This document shows positions 9,519-20,883 of a DNA stretch of 64,000 nucleotides, one piece after another. The notes beneath the pieces are model-generated. The model made no database searches. It saw nothing but the letters and a program-made list of their open reading frames with translations, and was not told the DNA's origin. The stretch is from Achromobacter insolitus (GTDB lineage: Bacteria > Pseudomonadota > Gammaproteobacteria > Burkholderiales > Burkholderiaceae_B), in assembly GCF_002209555.1 (NCBI RefSeq), contig NZ_NJIF01000012.1, positions 106,279 to 170,278 on the forward strand, in the 5' to 3' direction. Position 1 is the first letter of the stretch. Every line of letters begins with the position of its first letter. The position numbers and the translations under genes were made by a program.

Positions 9519-10719
9519 ATGACGACTTCTCTTTTCTTTCTGATGTGGGGCCTGGCCACGGCTCTGGCGTTGCCCTTGCTGGCGCCGTTTCGTGCCCGCG
9601 ACGTCGGTGGCATCCGGGAGTTCATCATGGGCAATGCGTTGGCGGTGCTGTCGCTGCTGGCCTACGCGTCCTCGCACTTCCTGCCGCCCGGCGTCTACGT
9701 GATGGTATCGAACACCGCCTGGGTGTGCGCGATCGGCCTGGTGTACACCGGGGTGCGGAAGTTCTTCGGGCTGCGACCGCTGGCGCGGCGTACGGCCGTG
9801 CTGGGCGCGCTCTGCATCGTGGCGTTCGCGCTCATGCAGTATCTGGTCGATGACTTGCGCGGACGCATGCTGCTCTTGTCCGCCTACACATTCGGGGCCA
9901 TGGTGGCGACGGGCCTGGTGTTCTTCCGTGAGCGCAAGCGGATCCAGACGCGCGGCGTGATGCTGTACCTGATGCTGGCCAGCTTCAGCCTCGCCGCGCT
10001 GCACGCCTTGCGTGTATTGGTCTATACCGTAGGCGGCCAGGCGCCTTCCTCGATGCTTGACCCGACCCCGTGGGGCCTGTTTTTCATCGTTTGTGGAACC
10101 GTGACGGTGCCCGGACTGTTCCTCGCGCTGCTGTTGCTGATCCAGACCAGCCTGTCCGAGCAGATGCAGGCAGCGCTGACCTTCGACGGCCTGACGCGCG
10201 CCTATTCGCGCCGCAGCATCCTGGATGAACTGGCGCGTGAACTGCAACGCTGCAAGCGCGCGAACGGCAGGCTGGCCGTGCTGGTGCTGGACATCGACCA
10301 TTTCAAGTCCGTCAACGACCGTTACGGCCATGCGGTCGGCGATGCGGCCTTGCGCCATTTCGCCCAGGTGGTCCAGCGGGCGGTGCGGGCCAGCGACCGC
10401 TTCGGCAGGCTGGGGGGCGAGGAATTCGTGCTGTTGATGTATGACTGCGACCCGGCGCGGGCGCTGGTGCAGGCCCAGCGTGTGTGCGACGCCTTGCGCG
10501 ATACGCCCTTCCATGCGCAAGGGCGCGAGCTGCGGATGACCACCAGTGGCGGCCTGGCTTCGTATCAGCCGGGAGACAGCGTGGAGGGCATCCTGGCCCG
10601 TGCCGACGATGCGCTGTACCGCGCAAAGGAACAGGGCCGCGACCGCGTGGAGATGGCCTGGATCGGCCGCGCGGCGGGCCGGCCGCAGGAGCGCGGTCCG
10701 GCCGTGCTGGAGGAGCAGG

Positions 10720-10730
<11 letters not shown>
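9519..10730 (+). CDS. Membrane-bound diguanylate cyclase (GGDEF)
   Basis: A 403-residue protein with an N-terminal sensor region of six or seven hydrophobic segments (residues 1-210) and a C-terminal GGDEF domain. The domain has the metal-binding DIDHFK (258-263), an intact active-site GGEEF (299-303) and an inhibitory I-site RASD (290-293) exactly five residues upstream, so it should make cyclic di-GMP and be product-inhibited. It is transcribed divergently from pgaABCD. Since PgaC-PgaD is activated by cyclic di-GMP in E. coli, a dedicated local cyclase is a reasonable inference. No known ligand-binding domain is recognised in the membrane part. Its end overlaps the convergent peptidase gene by 11 bases. 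Confidence 0.92.
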
Positions 10731-12636
<1,906 letters not shown>

Positions 12637-12760
12637 GGGAGGACCTCCGAGGTTGCCGCGGCGAGCGCGCAGCGCCCGCCGCCAGGTGGTCCGTCGATAA
12701 TGCCATAGGGCCGCGGGCGGTGTCGAACCGCCCGCGGCCCGCGCTGCATGCGTGCAGAAC

Positions 12761-13729
12761 CTACTGCGGCTCCAGTCCGGTCGCCTTGATGATGGCGCCG
12801 TACTTGGCCATTTCGGCGCCGATGTAGGCTTTGAATTCCTGTGGCGGCTTATAGGAAATGGCCAGGCCCTGGCCTTGCAGCTTTTCCTTGACGTCGGTGG
12901 ATTGCAGCGCCTGGGCCGTGTCCTGGGAAATGCGGTCCACCAGGGCGGCAGGCATGCCGGCCGGGCCGAACAGGCCGAACCAGTTGGAGATGTCGAAGTC
13001 GTCCAGCCCGACCTCCTTGGCCGTCGGCGTCGCGGGCAGCACATCCTGGCGCCGCGGTCCGGCGATGAACAGCGGGTGTAGCTTGCCGGCGCCGATCTGG
13101 CCGATGATGGCCGGCGCCGTGGCGAAGAAAATGTCGATCTGGCCGCCCACCAGATCGGCGACGGCCAGGGCCGTCCCGCGGTACGGCACGTGCGTCAGGT
13201 TCATGCCGGAACGCGCCCGCAGCAGTTCGCCCGCCAAGTGCTGTTGGCCCCCCGTGCCCGGCGAGCCGTAGACCAGCGGGGCCTGCGCGCCCTGACGCTT
13301 CAGATCGGCATAGGTGGTGACGGGCAGCTTGGGGCCGCTGACCAGCACCAGCGGCGCATCGGCGACGAGCGCGATGGGCTGCAGGTCTTTCAAAGGGTCA
13401 TAGCGCATCTGCTTGTAGACGAGCTTGTTGATGGACACCTCAGGCGTATAGGCCAGCAGCAGGGTGTAGCCGTCGGGCTTGGCGCGCGCGACCTGCTCCG
13501 CGCCTATCATGCCGCTGGCACCGGAACGGTTCTCGACGATGACCTGCTGCCCCCAGCTTGCGGTCAGCTGCGCCGCGAGGATGCGGGCGATCACGTCCGT
13601 GGCGCCGCCCGGCGTGTAGGCGACGATCAGGCGCACCGGTTTGTCGGGAAAGGCCTGCGCCGCCTGGGCGGACAGCGGGATGCAGGCCGCGGCCAGCATG
13701 CCCGCGAGTTTGACTGCGTATCGAAACAT
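12761..13729 (-). CDS. Bug-type (TctC-like) periplasmic solute-binding protein
   Basis: A 322-residue periplasmic binding protein with a Sec signal peptide (cleaved near AQA, residue 24) and the Bug family marks: PVRLIVAYTPGGATDVIARI, then VENRSGASGMIGAE, KPDGYTLL and a central GTGGQQHL. Bug proteins bind small carboxylates for tripartite tricarboxylate transporters; no TctA/TctB membrane genes are nearby, so it is an orphan receptor, as usual in this family. It lies 27 bases downstream of the metallophosphoesterase gene on the same strand and is likely co-transcribed with it under the divergent IclR regulator. Ligand unknown. Confidence 0.9.
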   Translation of the reverse strand: MFRYAVKLAGMLAAACIPLSAQAAQAFPDKPVRLIVAYTPGGATDVIARILAAQLTASWGQQVIVENRSGASGMIGAEQVARAKPDGYTLLLAYTPEVSINKLVYKQMRYDPLKDLQPIALVADAPLVLVSGPKLPVTTYADLKRQGAQAPLVYGSPGTGGQQHLAGELLRARSGMNLTHVPYRGTALAVADLVGGQIDIFFATAPAIIGQIGAGKLHPLFIAGPRRQDVLPATPTAKEVGLDDFDISNWFGLFGPAGMPAALVDRISQDTAQALQSTDVKEKLQGQGLAISYKPPQEFKAYIGAEMAKYGAIIKATGLEPQ

Positions 13730-13756
13730 GGGATGGCTCCTGTGCTGGGGTATGGG

Positions 13757-15829
13757 TCAGTTGCGCTGGATGAGCAGCAGCGCCTGGTCCGGCAGGTGCC
13801 GGCGCGCGTAGTCCGTCCAATCGTCCCGCTCTTGCAGAACGCGTTGGGCCGTCAGGTCGATGACGCGTTTGAACGCGCCGCCCTGGACGTGGCGGTTCAG
13901 CGCAGGGCCGGATCCGTAGGCGAGCTCATATACCTGCCCACCGGATTGATAGCGGCACAGGCGCGCGCCAGTTTCGCCGTCGATCCGTTCGACCGATCCG
14001 GTGTCCGCGGCCTGGTCCGCGAAAACCGCGTTCAGCGCCGCAAGCGCCAGCCCGGCCGGCCGCGGATCGTAGCGCCGGTCGATGAGGCCATTGCGCGGAA
14101 AGTAGCCGCGGTCCACGTCCATGAAGGTGTCGAAGGAATAGCTCACCGCGTCCGAGGTCCGGGCCGCGAGGAAGGCTTCGGCAACCAGCGCGGCGATGGC
14201 GATGTCGTCGGTATTGGCTGCCGCCAGGCGGTCGGCCAGCTTGACGCCCACGTTCACGCTGGCGCCCCAGTCCCGGGCCTGCCTGGCCAGTTGCAGGTGC
14301 GTGGCGACGAGGTCGGAACCCCAGTCCAGGCGCACGGTGAAACCGTCCAGGTTCTTCTGCGTGAAATGCGGCAGCAAGGTGGCTTGCGCGGCCTCCAGCT
14401 CGGAAGCTCGCAGTCCGGTGTTGACGAAATGGCTGTAGTGCTTGCCGTCGAAGTGAGCGTCGTCCGCGCCCGTCCGGATCTTGCAATAGATGAGGCGCGC
14501 GGAAGTGTGCTCGCGCAGGCGCTGCAAGGCCGCGCCTGCCTCGTCAAGCGCCTGGGCATTCAGATTGACTTCGATGGCCGAGATCGCGATGCCGTGCTCG
14601 CGCGCCTGTTGCAGCAGCCGGGCGTCCGGCAGTCCGAGCGAGGTCAGCACGAAGCGGTGGCCGACGTCGGACATGAGGCGGGCGCGGCGCAACGTCTTGT
14701 CGTCGCGCAGGTCCTGTACCGGAATCTTGAGGGTGCGCAGTCCCATTTCCCACATGGACATTAGGGGGTAGTCATTGCGCGCCAGCTTGCGGCCGAATTC
14801 CTGCACCCCGCCGGTGCAGGGGATCTCGACGATCTCGGCCCAGGGATGGCGCATCTCGACCGCGATGCCATCGCAGGCGGCGGTCTTGGTATGGACGGTG
14901 GGCAGGGCGCGCGCCGCAGCCCGGCCCGGCTCGGCTTCGCCGCGCATGGCGCCATGCGTGCGGATGAGCTTGGCCACATGGCCCTGTTCATGGACATCGA
15001 CGATGAAGTAGCCGAATTTCTCGACGTCGCCGCGTCCGAATTCGTCCGCCGGCGGCACGCGGTAGAACTCGGAGAAGTCGTGCCGCAGGAAGGCGGTGGA
15101 CGGGAGCATGTAGATCTCCGCGCTGCCGATGACGTCGTACCAGAAGTTATGGACGTGGCCGGCAAAAACGGCCTCTACGCGAGGATCCGCCAGGCGCGAC
15201 AGCAACCAGCCGCGGCCGGGCTCGTCGATGTTGTCGTACGAACCGCGTTCCTGCGCGTCGTGCAGGTAAGGCGGGTAGTGCAGCGACACGAATACGCGGC
15301 CAGCGGCGCTGGCCAGTTGCTCGTCGATCCACGCGCGCTGCGCTTCATCGGCTGGCAGCCCGGAGTTGAACAGCAAGGCATTCAGGAACAGGAAGCGCAC
15401 GCTGCCATGGTCCACCGCGTAATAGTCCGGCCCGAAAACCTGGCGGTACTTGTCCAGATAGTCGTCGCAGACGATGTCGGCGGGCATCCAGTCGATGCGC
15501 TTGTCGCCGACGTCGTGGTTGCCGGGCACCAGATGCAGCGGCATATCGATCTGGCCGGCGATGGCCTTGAAGCGGCGGGCTGCCTCCTCGAACGAGGGCA
15601 TGCTCGGCACCGGATGGACGATGTCGCCCAGATGGATGGTGAACGCGGGCGCCGGGGCCAGGCTGGCGATGTCGGCGAACACATGGCGCGCGCGGGCGTT
15701 GGCGCGGGCATTGGTGGCGAAGGGGGAGGCGCAGGTGTCTTCGGATTCGTTGACGTGCGTGTCGGCCACGACGGCGAAGCTGAACAGGCGGGCGCCGAGC
15801 GGCTCGCGGGAAAAGCGGGAATTCGTCAT
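13757..15829 (-). CDS. Metallophosphoesterase fused to a second, TIM-barrel-like domain
   Basis: A 690-residue cytoplasmic protein with no signal peptide. The first about 280 residues are a calcineurin-like metallophosphoesterase with every metal motif: VADTH, HLGDIVHP, GNHD, SLHYPP and GHVH. The remaining about 370 residues have no motif I can name; their pattern of strands and helices (RFVLTSLGLPD, ARLIYCKIRTG, GFTVRLDWGSD, ASVNVGVKLAD, YSFDTFMDVDRGYF) suggests a beta/alpha barrel. I take the ATG at 15829; one codon earlier is a TTG. It is divergent from an IclR regulator and followed by a Bug receptor, which points to breakdown of a phosphate-ester or related compound, but the substrate is unknown. 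Confidence 0.75.
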   Translation of the reverse strand: MTNSRFSREPLGARLFSFAVVADTHVNESEDTCASPFATNARANARARHVFADIASLAPAPAFTIHLGDIVHPVPSMPSFEEAARRFKAIAGQIDMPLHLVPGNHDVGDKRIDWMPADIVCDDYLDKYRQVFGPDYYAVDHGSVRFLFLNALLFNSGLPADEAQRAWIDEQLASAAGRVFVSLHYPPYLHDAQERGSYDNIDEPGRGWLLSRLADPRVEAVFAGHVHNFWYDVIGSAEIYMLPSTAFLRHDFSEFYRVPPADEFGRGDVEKFGYFIVDVHEQGHVAKLIRTHGAMRGEAEPGRAAARALPTVHTKTAACDGIAVEMRHPWAEIVEIPCTGGVQEFGRKLARNDYPLMSMWEMGLRTLKIPVQDLRDDKTLRRARLMSDVGHRFVLTSLGLPDARLLQQAREHGIAISAIEVNLNAQALDEAGAALQRLREHTSARLIYCKIRTGADDAHFDGKHYSHFVNTGLRASELEAAQATLLPHFTQKNLDGFTVRLDWGSDLVATHLQLARQARDWGASVNVGVKLADRLAAANTDDIAIAALVAEAFLAARTSDAVSYSFDTFMDVDRGYFPRNGLIDRRYDPRPAGLALAALNAVFADQAADTGSVERIDGETGARLCRYQSGGQVYELAYGSGPALNRHVQGGAFKRVIDLTAQRVLQERDDWTDYARRHLPDQALLLIQRN

Positions 15830-15980
15830 CAATCCGTCCTTTCAATTTCAATAAATGGAATTCAACTGTTTATAGTGAACGGAATGTTTGTATTTCGGCA
15901 GGCGATATACTGTCAATGCTCCGGAACCCGGGGGCCAGTCGACACTGAAACGGAGCCTTGCTCCAGGCCTTAGCCCACCC

Positions 15981-16796
15981 ATGCACTCGAAAACTCCGCT
16001 CAACTACGAACTCGAATCCCGCGCATCCCTCGAAGCGCACCCGCGATTCGCGTCCACGCTGTCCAACGGACTGGACGTGCTCAAGTGTTTTTCCGCGGCC
16101 GAGCCGCAGCTGGGAAACAAGGAGATCGCCGAAATGCTCGGCCTGACGCGCCCGACGGTGTCCAGGCTGACATTCACCCTGGTAGGGCTGGGCTATCTGC
16201 GGCGCGACGAACGCACCGGCAAGTATTCGCTGGGGCCGGCGGTGCTGACGCTGGGCTATCCCTTGCTGGTGCATCTGACGCTACGGCAGCTGGCGGCGCA
16301 CGACATGATCGAACTCGCGCGGTACGCCAAGGGGCCGGTATCCATGGCGATCCGCGACCGCCTGCAGGTGGTTTACGTGGAAACGGTGCACGACGGGGCA
16401 TCGAACGCGTCGCGTCCGGATATCGGTTCGGCCCGCCCCTTGCTGCGCACGGCTACCGGGCGCGCGTTGCTGTATGCGCAGACGGCCGATGAGCGCACGC
16501 TCATCTGCGGACGGCTGGCCGAGGAGTTTCCCGAGGACTGGGAACGTTTCGGGGCGTCCCTGCAGCCGGCGTTCGATGCCATCGACGAGCACGGTTTCTG
16601 CGTGGTCAGCAAGGACTGGCGCGCCGAGCTGTGCGGCATCGCCACGCCGATGCGCTATCGCTCCAATGACCTGCCGCTGGCCTTCAATGTGACGATCCCG
16701 GCGGACAACCTGGACGAAAAGCACGTATACGAGACCCTGGGGCCGCGCCTGCGGACCCTGGTCAAGAACCTCGAGTACCGCATCGGGATCATGTGA
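15981..16796 (+). CDS. IclR-family transcriptional regulator
   Basis: A 271-residue regulator: an N-terminal winged helix (NGLDVLKCFSAAEPQLGNKE to LTRPTVSRLTFTLVGLGYLR, residues 28-75) and a C-terminal IclR effector domain (RPLLRTATGRALLYA, then GFCVVSKDW). I take the ATG at 15981, since the open frame upstream runs through the promoter. It is transcribed away from the metallophosphoesterase-Bug operon across a 151-base AT-richer gap and most likely controls that operon. The effector is unknown. The nearest downstream gene is an unrelated lipoprotein. Confidence 0.88.
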   Translation: MHSKTPLNYELESRASLEAHPRFASTLSNGLDVLKCFSAAEPQLGNKEIAEMLGLTRPTVSRLTFTLVGLGYLRRDERTGKYSLGPAVLTLGYPLLVHLTLRQLAAHDMIELARYAKGPVSMAIRDRLQVVYVETVHDGASNASRPDIGSARPLLRTATGRALLYAQTADERTLICGRLAEEFPEDWERFGASLQPAFDAIDEHGFCVVSKDWRAELCGIATPMRYRSNDLPLAFNVTIPADNLDEKHVYETLGPRLRTLVKNLEYRIGIM

Positions 16797-16863
16797 GCGA
16801 GGGGGCGCTTATCGCGCGCCGCGGATATGCGGGATAATCGCGGGCACTGATCTGGAGATACAC

Positions 16864-17316
16864 ATGTACTGGAAACTGGTCGCGGCTTCGGCGTTGGCCC
16901 TGGGCCTGGCAGGCTGCTCGATGGGCATTTCGTCCGGCACGTCGCCGCACAGCGAATTCAAGGCGCCGGTGAGCTTCAAGGACGCCTACGACACGGCGAT
17001 CCGGCAGGCCAATGCCTGCCTGCGCAGCACGGACAATGCCTACCGCGTGGTGGACACGCTGAACGAAGGCGCGCAGTCCGGCGTGGTGCAGGTGCTGGCG
17101 CCGTATAGCGACAACGAGATGACGCGGGTCGAATTGAAGGCGGCCGGCCCCAAGACCACCGACGTGCGTATCGCGGTGTGGGGCAAGGGCACCTGGGATG
17201 CGGCCGCGATGCGCGCGATGCAGGATGCCGTCTATTACGGTCTGGTGTCGTGCAGCAGCTATATGCCGCTGGATCCGCGCCCGCCGGTCAAACCGTCGCG
17301 CGACCTGCCCAATTGA
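16864..17316 (+). CDS. Small outer-membrane-type lipoprotein of unknown function
   Basis: A 150-residue lipoprotein: signal peptide with lipobox LAGC (Cys19), a Ser/Gly-rich linker, then a compact alpha/beta domain containing three cysteines (in NACLRST and SCSSYM) that could make one disulphide. GGAGA precedes the ATG at 16864. It resembles the BPTD-type conserved lipoproteins annotated in Bordetella, a family without known function. It stands alone between the IclR gene and a convergent thioesterase. Position +2 after the Cys is Ser, so outer-membrane sorting is expected. Confidence 0.8.
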   Translation: MYWKLVAASALALGLAGCSMGISSGTSPHSEFKAPVSFKDAYDTAIRQANACLRSTDNAYRVVDTLNEGAQSGVVQVLAPYSDNEMTRVELKAAGPKTTDVRIAVWGKGTWDAAAMRAMQDAVYYGLVSCSSYMPLDPRPPVKPSRDLPN

Positions 17317-17350
17317 TACGCGGGCGCCGGCGGCCTGCCGTCGCTGGCGC

Positions 17351-17773
17351 TCAGTCGCCGCCCGGGCGGCGGCGAATGATCTTGAACGTGGCGGTGGCGC
17401 GCGCCACCAGCTCGCCGTCGGCGCGCCGGACCTCGCCTTCGCAGAAAGCGATGGAGGCGCCGCGCCGCAGGCAGCGCGCCTCGATCACGAGGTCGCCCGT
17501 GCCGGGCGACAGGAACGACGTGTTCATGTCTATGGTGGCCATGCCTTCGGTGCCGTCGGCGGAACCGCGGGCGGCGGCGCTCAGCGTGAAGTCCAGCACG
17601 CTCATCAACGTCCCGCCATGCACGTCGCCGCGGCTGTTGGTCAGGTCCTCGCGCCAGGGCAACGAGGTGCGGGCATAAGCCGGCGCGATGCTTTCGGGCA
17701 CCAGGCCGATGAAATGCATGAAGGGTATGGTCAGGCCGAAGTAGTCGGTTTGGGGTGTTGAGGATGCAGTCAT
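17351..17773 (-). CDS. PaaI/YbgC-like hotdog-fold thioesterase
   Basis: A 140-residue single hotdog domain with the typical helix-start motif [20 protein letters not shown] (about residues 46-65), in which the Asp/His-Gly-Gly region forms the active site of PaaI-type acyl-CoA thioesterases, followed by [13 protein letters not shown]. It probably hydrolyses a small or aromatic acyl-CoA. It is single and divergent from dinB; the context does not reveal a pathway. Confidence 0.85.
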   Translation of the reverse strand: MTASSTPQTDYFGLTIPFMHFIGLVPESIAPAYARTSLPWREDLTNSRGDVHGGTLMSVLDFTLSAAARGSADGTEGMATIDMNTSFLSPGTGDLVIEARCLRRGASIAFCEGEVRRADGELVARATATFKIIRRRPGGD

Positions 17774-17901
17774 GGACCGTTGCGGACGGGAATGGGAAGT
17801 CGGTTGTCGGCGGTCATAATATTATGTTTTGGCTCGGGGGTTCCTAACATGAATGGCAGCAAGCTCGCGTAGCGTGCACGGCGTTGGGGACAACAGCTTT
17901 C

Positions 17902-18981
17902 ATGACTGAACCAAGAAAGATCGTGCACGTGGACATGGACGCGTTCTACGCGTCCGTTGAACAGCGCGACAATCCCGAGCTGCGCGGCAAGCCCGTGGTC
18001 GTGGCCTGGACGGGGCCGCGTTCCGTCGTGTGCGCCGCGTCTTACGAGGCGCGGCGGTTCGGCATCCATTCCGCTATGTCCGCGGCCCGGGCGGAGCGCC
18101 TGTGTCCACATGCGATCTACGTGCCGCCCGATTTCAACCGCTACCGCGAGGTCTCGCGCCAGGTCCGGCAGATATTCGCCCGCCACACCGACATGATCGA
18201 ACCGCTGTCGCTGGACGAGGCCTACCTCGACGTCACGGTCAACAAACTGGGGCTGCCCTCGGCCACCGAAGTGGCCCAGGTCATCCGTCACCAGATCCGT
18301 GAAGAAACCGGGCTGACGGCGTCTGCCGGCGTTGCGCCCAACAAATTCCTGGCCAAGATCGCCTCCGATTGGAACAAGCCGGACGGCCTGTTCGTCGTCC
18401 GCCCGGCCAAGGTCCTGGCTTTCCTGGAGCCTTTGCCCGTGCGCAAGGTGCCCGGCGTGGGCAAGGTGACGCAGGCGCGCCTGGAGCAGATGGGCATCCA
18501 TACCGTGGGCGATCTGGCCACGCACAGCGCCCAGGAACTGGAGCACTATTTCGGCCGCTACGGCCGGCGGCTGTACGAATTGGCGCGCGGCATCGATGAG
18601 CGCGAGGTGCAGACCGACCAGCCTTTGCAGCAGGTGTCTTCGGAAACGACGTTCTCGCAGGACGTCCGGCTGGAAGCCGTGGGCGAGGCCCTCGACCGCA
18701 TGGCGCAACGCGTGTGGGATCAGGCGTTGAAGAAGGGTGCGTTGGGCCGCACCGTGGTGCTCAAGCTGAAGACCGACCGTTTCCGCATCCTGACCCGCAG
18801 CCAGACCAGCCAGAATCCGCCAGGATCGGCGGAGGAACTGGCCGCCGTGGCCCGGCTGCTGTGCGAGCGCGTGGATCTGCCGGCACAGACGCTGTATCGG
18901 CTGGCGGGGGTCGGGATGAGCAATTTCGCCGACCCGCAGGAACTATCGCGCCAGCCCGATCTGTTCGGCGGGGCGTTCTAA
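17902..18981 (+). CDS. dinB: DNA polymerase IV (translesion, Y family)
   Basis: A 359-residue Y-family polymerase. Catalytic acidic residues are visible as VDMDAFYASVE (Asp11, Asp13) and SLDEAYLD (Asp105, Glu106); the thumb and little-finger domains follow, and the protein ends with QPDLFGGAF, a beta-clamp-binding peptide of the QxxLF type. I take the ATG at 17902 rather than a TTG 18 bases upstream. No clear LexA box is seen in the 128-base gap to the divergent thioesterase gene, so SOS control is not supported by what I can see. Confidence 0.95.
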   Translation: MTEPRKIVHVDMDAFYASVEQRDNPELRGKPVVVAWTGPRSVVCAASYEARRFGIHSAMSAARAERLCPHAIYVPPDFNRYREVSRQVRQIFARHTDMIEPLSLDEAYLDVTVNKLGLPSATEVAQVIRHQIREETGLTASAGVAPNKFLAKIASDWNKPDGLFVVRPAKVLAFLEPLPVRKVPGVGKVTQARLEQMGIHTVGDLATHSAQELEHYFGRYGRRLYELARGIDEREVQTDQPLQQVSSETTFSQDVRLEAVGEALDRMAQRVWDQALKKGALGRTVVLKLKTDRFRILTRSQTSQNPPGSAEELAAVARLLCERVDLPAQTLYRLAGVGMSNFADPQELSRQPDLFGGAF

Positions 18982-18996
18982 GCGGGCCGGCCGGGA

Positions 18997-19458
18997 TCAG
19001 GCCAGGCGAGCCTTCACTTGCTGGGACAGCGCGGTCATGTCGGCGCGGCCGGCCAGGGCCTGCTTGAGCAGAGCCATGACCTTGCCCATGGCGGGCGCGC
19101 CGGTAACGCCTTGCGCAGCGACTTCCGCCAGCGCGGCGTCGATCGCGGCCGAGACTTCCTCGGGCGTTGCGGCCTGCGGCAGGAACTCCTGCAGCACGAC
19201 CAGTTCTGCCTTTTCCTGCTCGGCGGTTTCGGTGCGGCCGGCCTGTTCGAACGCGGCAATGGACTCGCGGCGCTGCTTGACCTGTTTTTCGATGATGGCG
19301 GTGATCTCGGCGTCGGTCAGTTCGCGGCGTTCGTCGACTTCCTTCTGCTTGACGGCCGCCAGCAGGAAGCGCAGCGTGGCCAGGCGCTCGGCGGCCTTGG
19401 CGCGCATGGCCTCCTTGACGGAATCGGCGAGACGGGTCTTGAGCGTAGCAGTGCTCAT
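18997..19458 (-). CDS. GatB/YqeY domain protein
   Basis: A 153-residue YqeY-family protein, helical throughout, with the family patterns LKTRLADSVKEAMRAK at the N-terminus, LRFLLAAVKQKEVDERR and a C-terminal GAPAMGKVMALLK. YqeY shares the tRNA-binding tail domain of the GatB subunit of the aminoacyl-tRNA amidotransferase, though its own role is unsettled. It is often found near rpsU/dnaG in proteobacteria, but here it sits alone between dinB and hmp, convergent with dinB. Confidence 0.9.
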   Translation of the reverse strand: MSTATLKTRLADSVKEAMRAKAAERLATLRFLLAAVKQKEVDERRELTDAEITAIIEKQVKQRRESIAAFEQAGRTETAEQEKAELVVLQEFLPQAATPEEVSAAIDAALAEVAAQGVTGAPAMGKVMALLKQALAGRADMTALSQQVKARLA

Positions 19459-19548
19459 GGGTGAAAACCTTTGTGGTGTTGCGGCAAAGAAGCAGTTTAA
19501 ACCGCGGCAGGGCTGATCGGCGCCATCGCGTTTTGAAGCGCGGATTTA

Positions 19549-19571
19549 AAGATGTATTATGAATGCATGTT
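19549..19571. promoter_or_regulatory. NsrR operator upstream of hmp
   Basis: AAGATGTATT (19549-19558), three bases, then AATGCATGTT (19562-19571): two near-perfect inverted arms fitting the NsrR 11-1-11-type consensus with ATG.ATT / AAT.CAT cores. It lies 37 bases before the hmp start codon, and nsrR itself is the next gene downstream of hmp. NO-damaged NsrR would release the site and derepress hmp. Confidence 0.85.
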
Positions 19572-19607
19572 TAATGGCGATTCCGATCGCGCCACAAGGA
19601 GCAGTAG

Positions 19608-20825
19608 ATGTTGAGTCCCCAAATCCGCGCCCTGGTCAAAGGCACGGCTCCCGTTCTCAAGACGCATGGCGTTGCGCTGACCCGGCATTTCTATGCCCGC
19701 ATGTTCAAGCACAACCCGGAGCTCAAGCATGTGTTCAACCAGGGCCACCAGGCCGGCGGCGAGCAGCAGCAGGCGCTGGCCGGCGCGGTCGCGGCCTATG
19801 CCGAGCACATCGACGATCCCTCGGTGCTGATGCCGGTGGTGACGCGCATCGTGCACAAGCACGTCAGCCTGGGCATCCGCCCCGAGCACTACCAGATCGT
19901 GGGCAAGCATCTCCTGGCCTCCATCGGCGAAGTGCTGGGCGAGGCGGCCACGGAAGAGCTGATTGCTGCCTGGGCTGCCGCCTACGGCCAGTTGGCAGAC
20001 CTGCTGATCGCCGAAGAGGCGCGCCTGTACGCGGAGTCGGCTGCCAAACCGGGCGGCTGGACCGGCTGGCGCGCGTTCCGGGTGGTGGGCAAGCAGCGCG
20101 AAAGCGCCGAGATCACGTCGTTCTACCTGGCGCCCGCCGATGGTGGCGAGGTGCCGGCCTACCGTCCCGGTCAATACGTGTCGGTGCGTGTATTCGTGCC
20201 CGAACTGGGCCTGATGCAGCCGCGCCAGTACAGCCTGTCCGACGCGCCGGGCCAGGACCGGCTGCGCATCTCCGTCAAGCGTGAAGCTGCCAGCGCCGAT
20301 ACGCCGGCCGGCCGCGTGTCCAACGCCCTGCATGACCGCCTGGAAGAGGGCGGGGTGCTGGACGTGGCGCCGCCCCAAGGAGACTTCTACCTGCGCGAGG
20401 AAGGCAATGCGCCGGTTGTGCTGCTGAGCGGCGGCGTGGGCCTGACGCCCATGGTTTCCATCCTGAACCACCTGGTGGGCCTGAACGACGACCGGCAGAT
20501 CCGCTTCGTGCACGGCTGCCGCAATAACTCGGTCCATGCCATGCGCGACCACGTCAACAGCATCGCCGCCGGACGCGCCAATGTGCGCAAGGCGGTGTTC
20601 TATGAGGAGGTCGGCCATGGCGACCAGCCGGGCCGCGACTACGACTACGCCGGCCGGGTGGATCTGCATGCCATTCGCGATGAAGTCATCGTGCCTGGCG
20701 CGGACTACTACCTGTGTGGCCCGGCCGGCTTCATGCGCGCGCAGCGCGAGGCCTTGACCGGCCTGGGCGTGCCCGCCGACCGCATCCACGCCGAAGCCTT
20801 TGGCAGCGGCGGCGCGCCCGCCTGA
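19608..20825 (+). CDS. hmp: Flavohemoprotein (nitric oxide dioxygenase)
   Basis: A 405-residue cytoplasmic enzyme that oxidises NO to nitrate with O2 and NAD(P)H. The N-terminal globin domain shows Tyr29 (B10) and proximal His85 in HKHVSLG; the middle FAD-binding domain has RQYSLSD, and the C-terminal NAD domain has LLSGGVGLTPM and YYLCGPAGFM. Length matches the family. A strong ribosome site (AAGGAG) precedes the ATG. The NsrR operator just upstream and the nsrR gene directly downstream make NO-induced expression very likely. Confidence 0.97.
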   Translation: MLSPQIRALVKGTAPVLKTHGVALTRHFYARMFKHNPELKHVFNQGHQAGGEQQQALAGAVAAYAEHIDDPSVLMPVVTRIVHKHVSLGIRPEHYQIVGKHLLASIGEVLGEAATEELIAAWAAAYGQLADLLIAEEARLYAESAAKPGGWTGWRAFRVVGKQRESAEITSFYLAPADGGEVPAYRPGQYVSVRVFVPELGLMQPRQYSLSDAPGQDRLRISVKREAASADTPAGRVSNALHDRLEEGGVLDVAPPQGDFYLREEGNAPVVLLSGGVGLTPMVSILNHLVGLNDDRQIRFVHGCRNNSVHAMRDHVNSIAAGRANVRKAVFYEEVGHGDQPGRDYDYAGRVDLHAIRDEVIVPGADYYLCGPAGFMRAQREALTGLGVPADRIHAEAFGSGGAPA

Positions 20826-20835
20826 GCGGTGTATC

Positions 20836-20863
20836 CTGGCGGCCTGAACTCTCGGGCCGCCAG
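20836..20863 (+). terminator. Hairpin between hmp and nsrR
   Basis: A perfect 9-base-pair stem, CTGGCGGCC (20836-20844) with GGCCGCCAG (20855-20863) and a 10-base loop, lies in the 58-base gap between hmp and nsrR. No T tract follows, so it may reduce read-through or protect the hmp mRNA end rather than terminate fully. Confidence 0.45.
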
Positions 20864-20883
20864 CCCCACCTTCCGTCCCTGCC

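Noticed and set aside
9246..10520. A 424-codon open frame on the minus strand
   Set aside because: Antisense to the diguanylate cyclase; Gln/His/Arg-rich and without family features.
17774..17901. LexA box upstream of dinB
   Set aside because: I found no CTGT-N8-ACAG-like motif in the gap, so no SOS site is reported.
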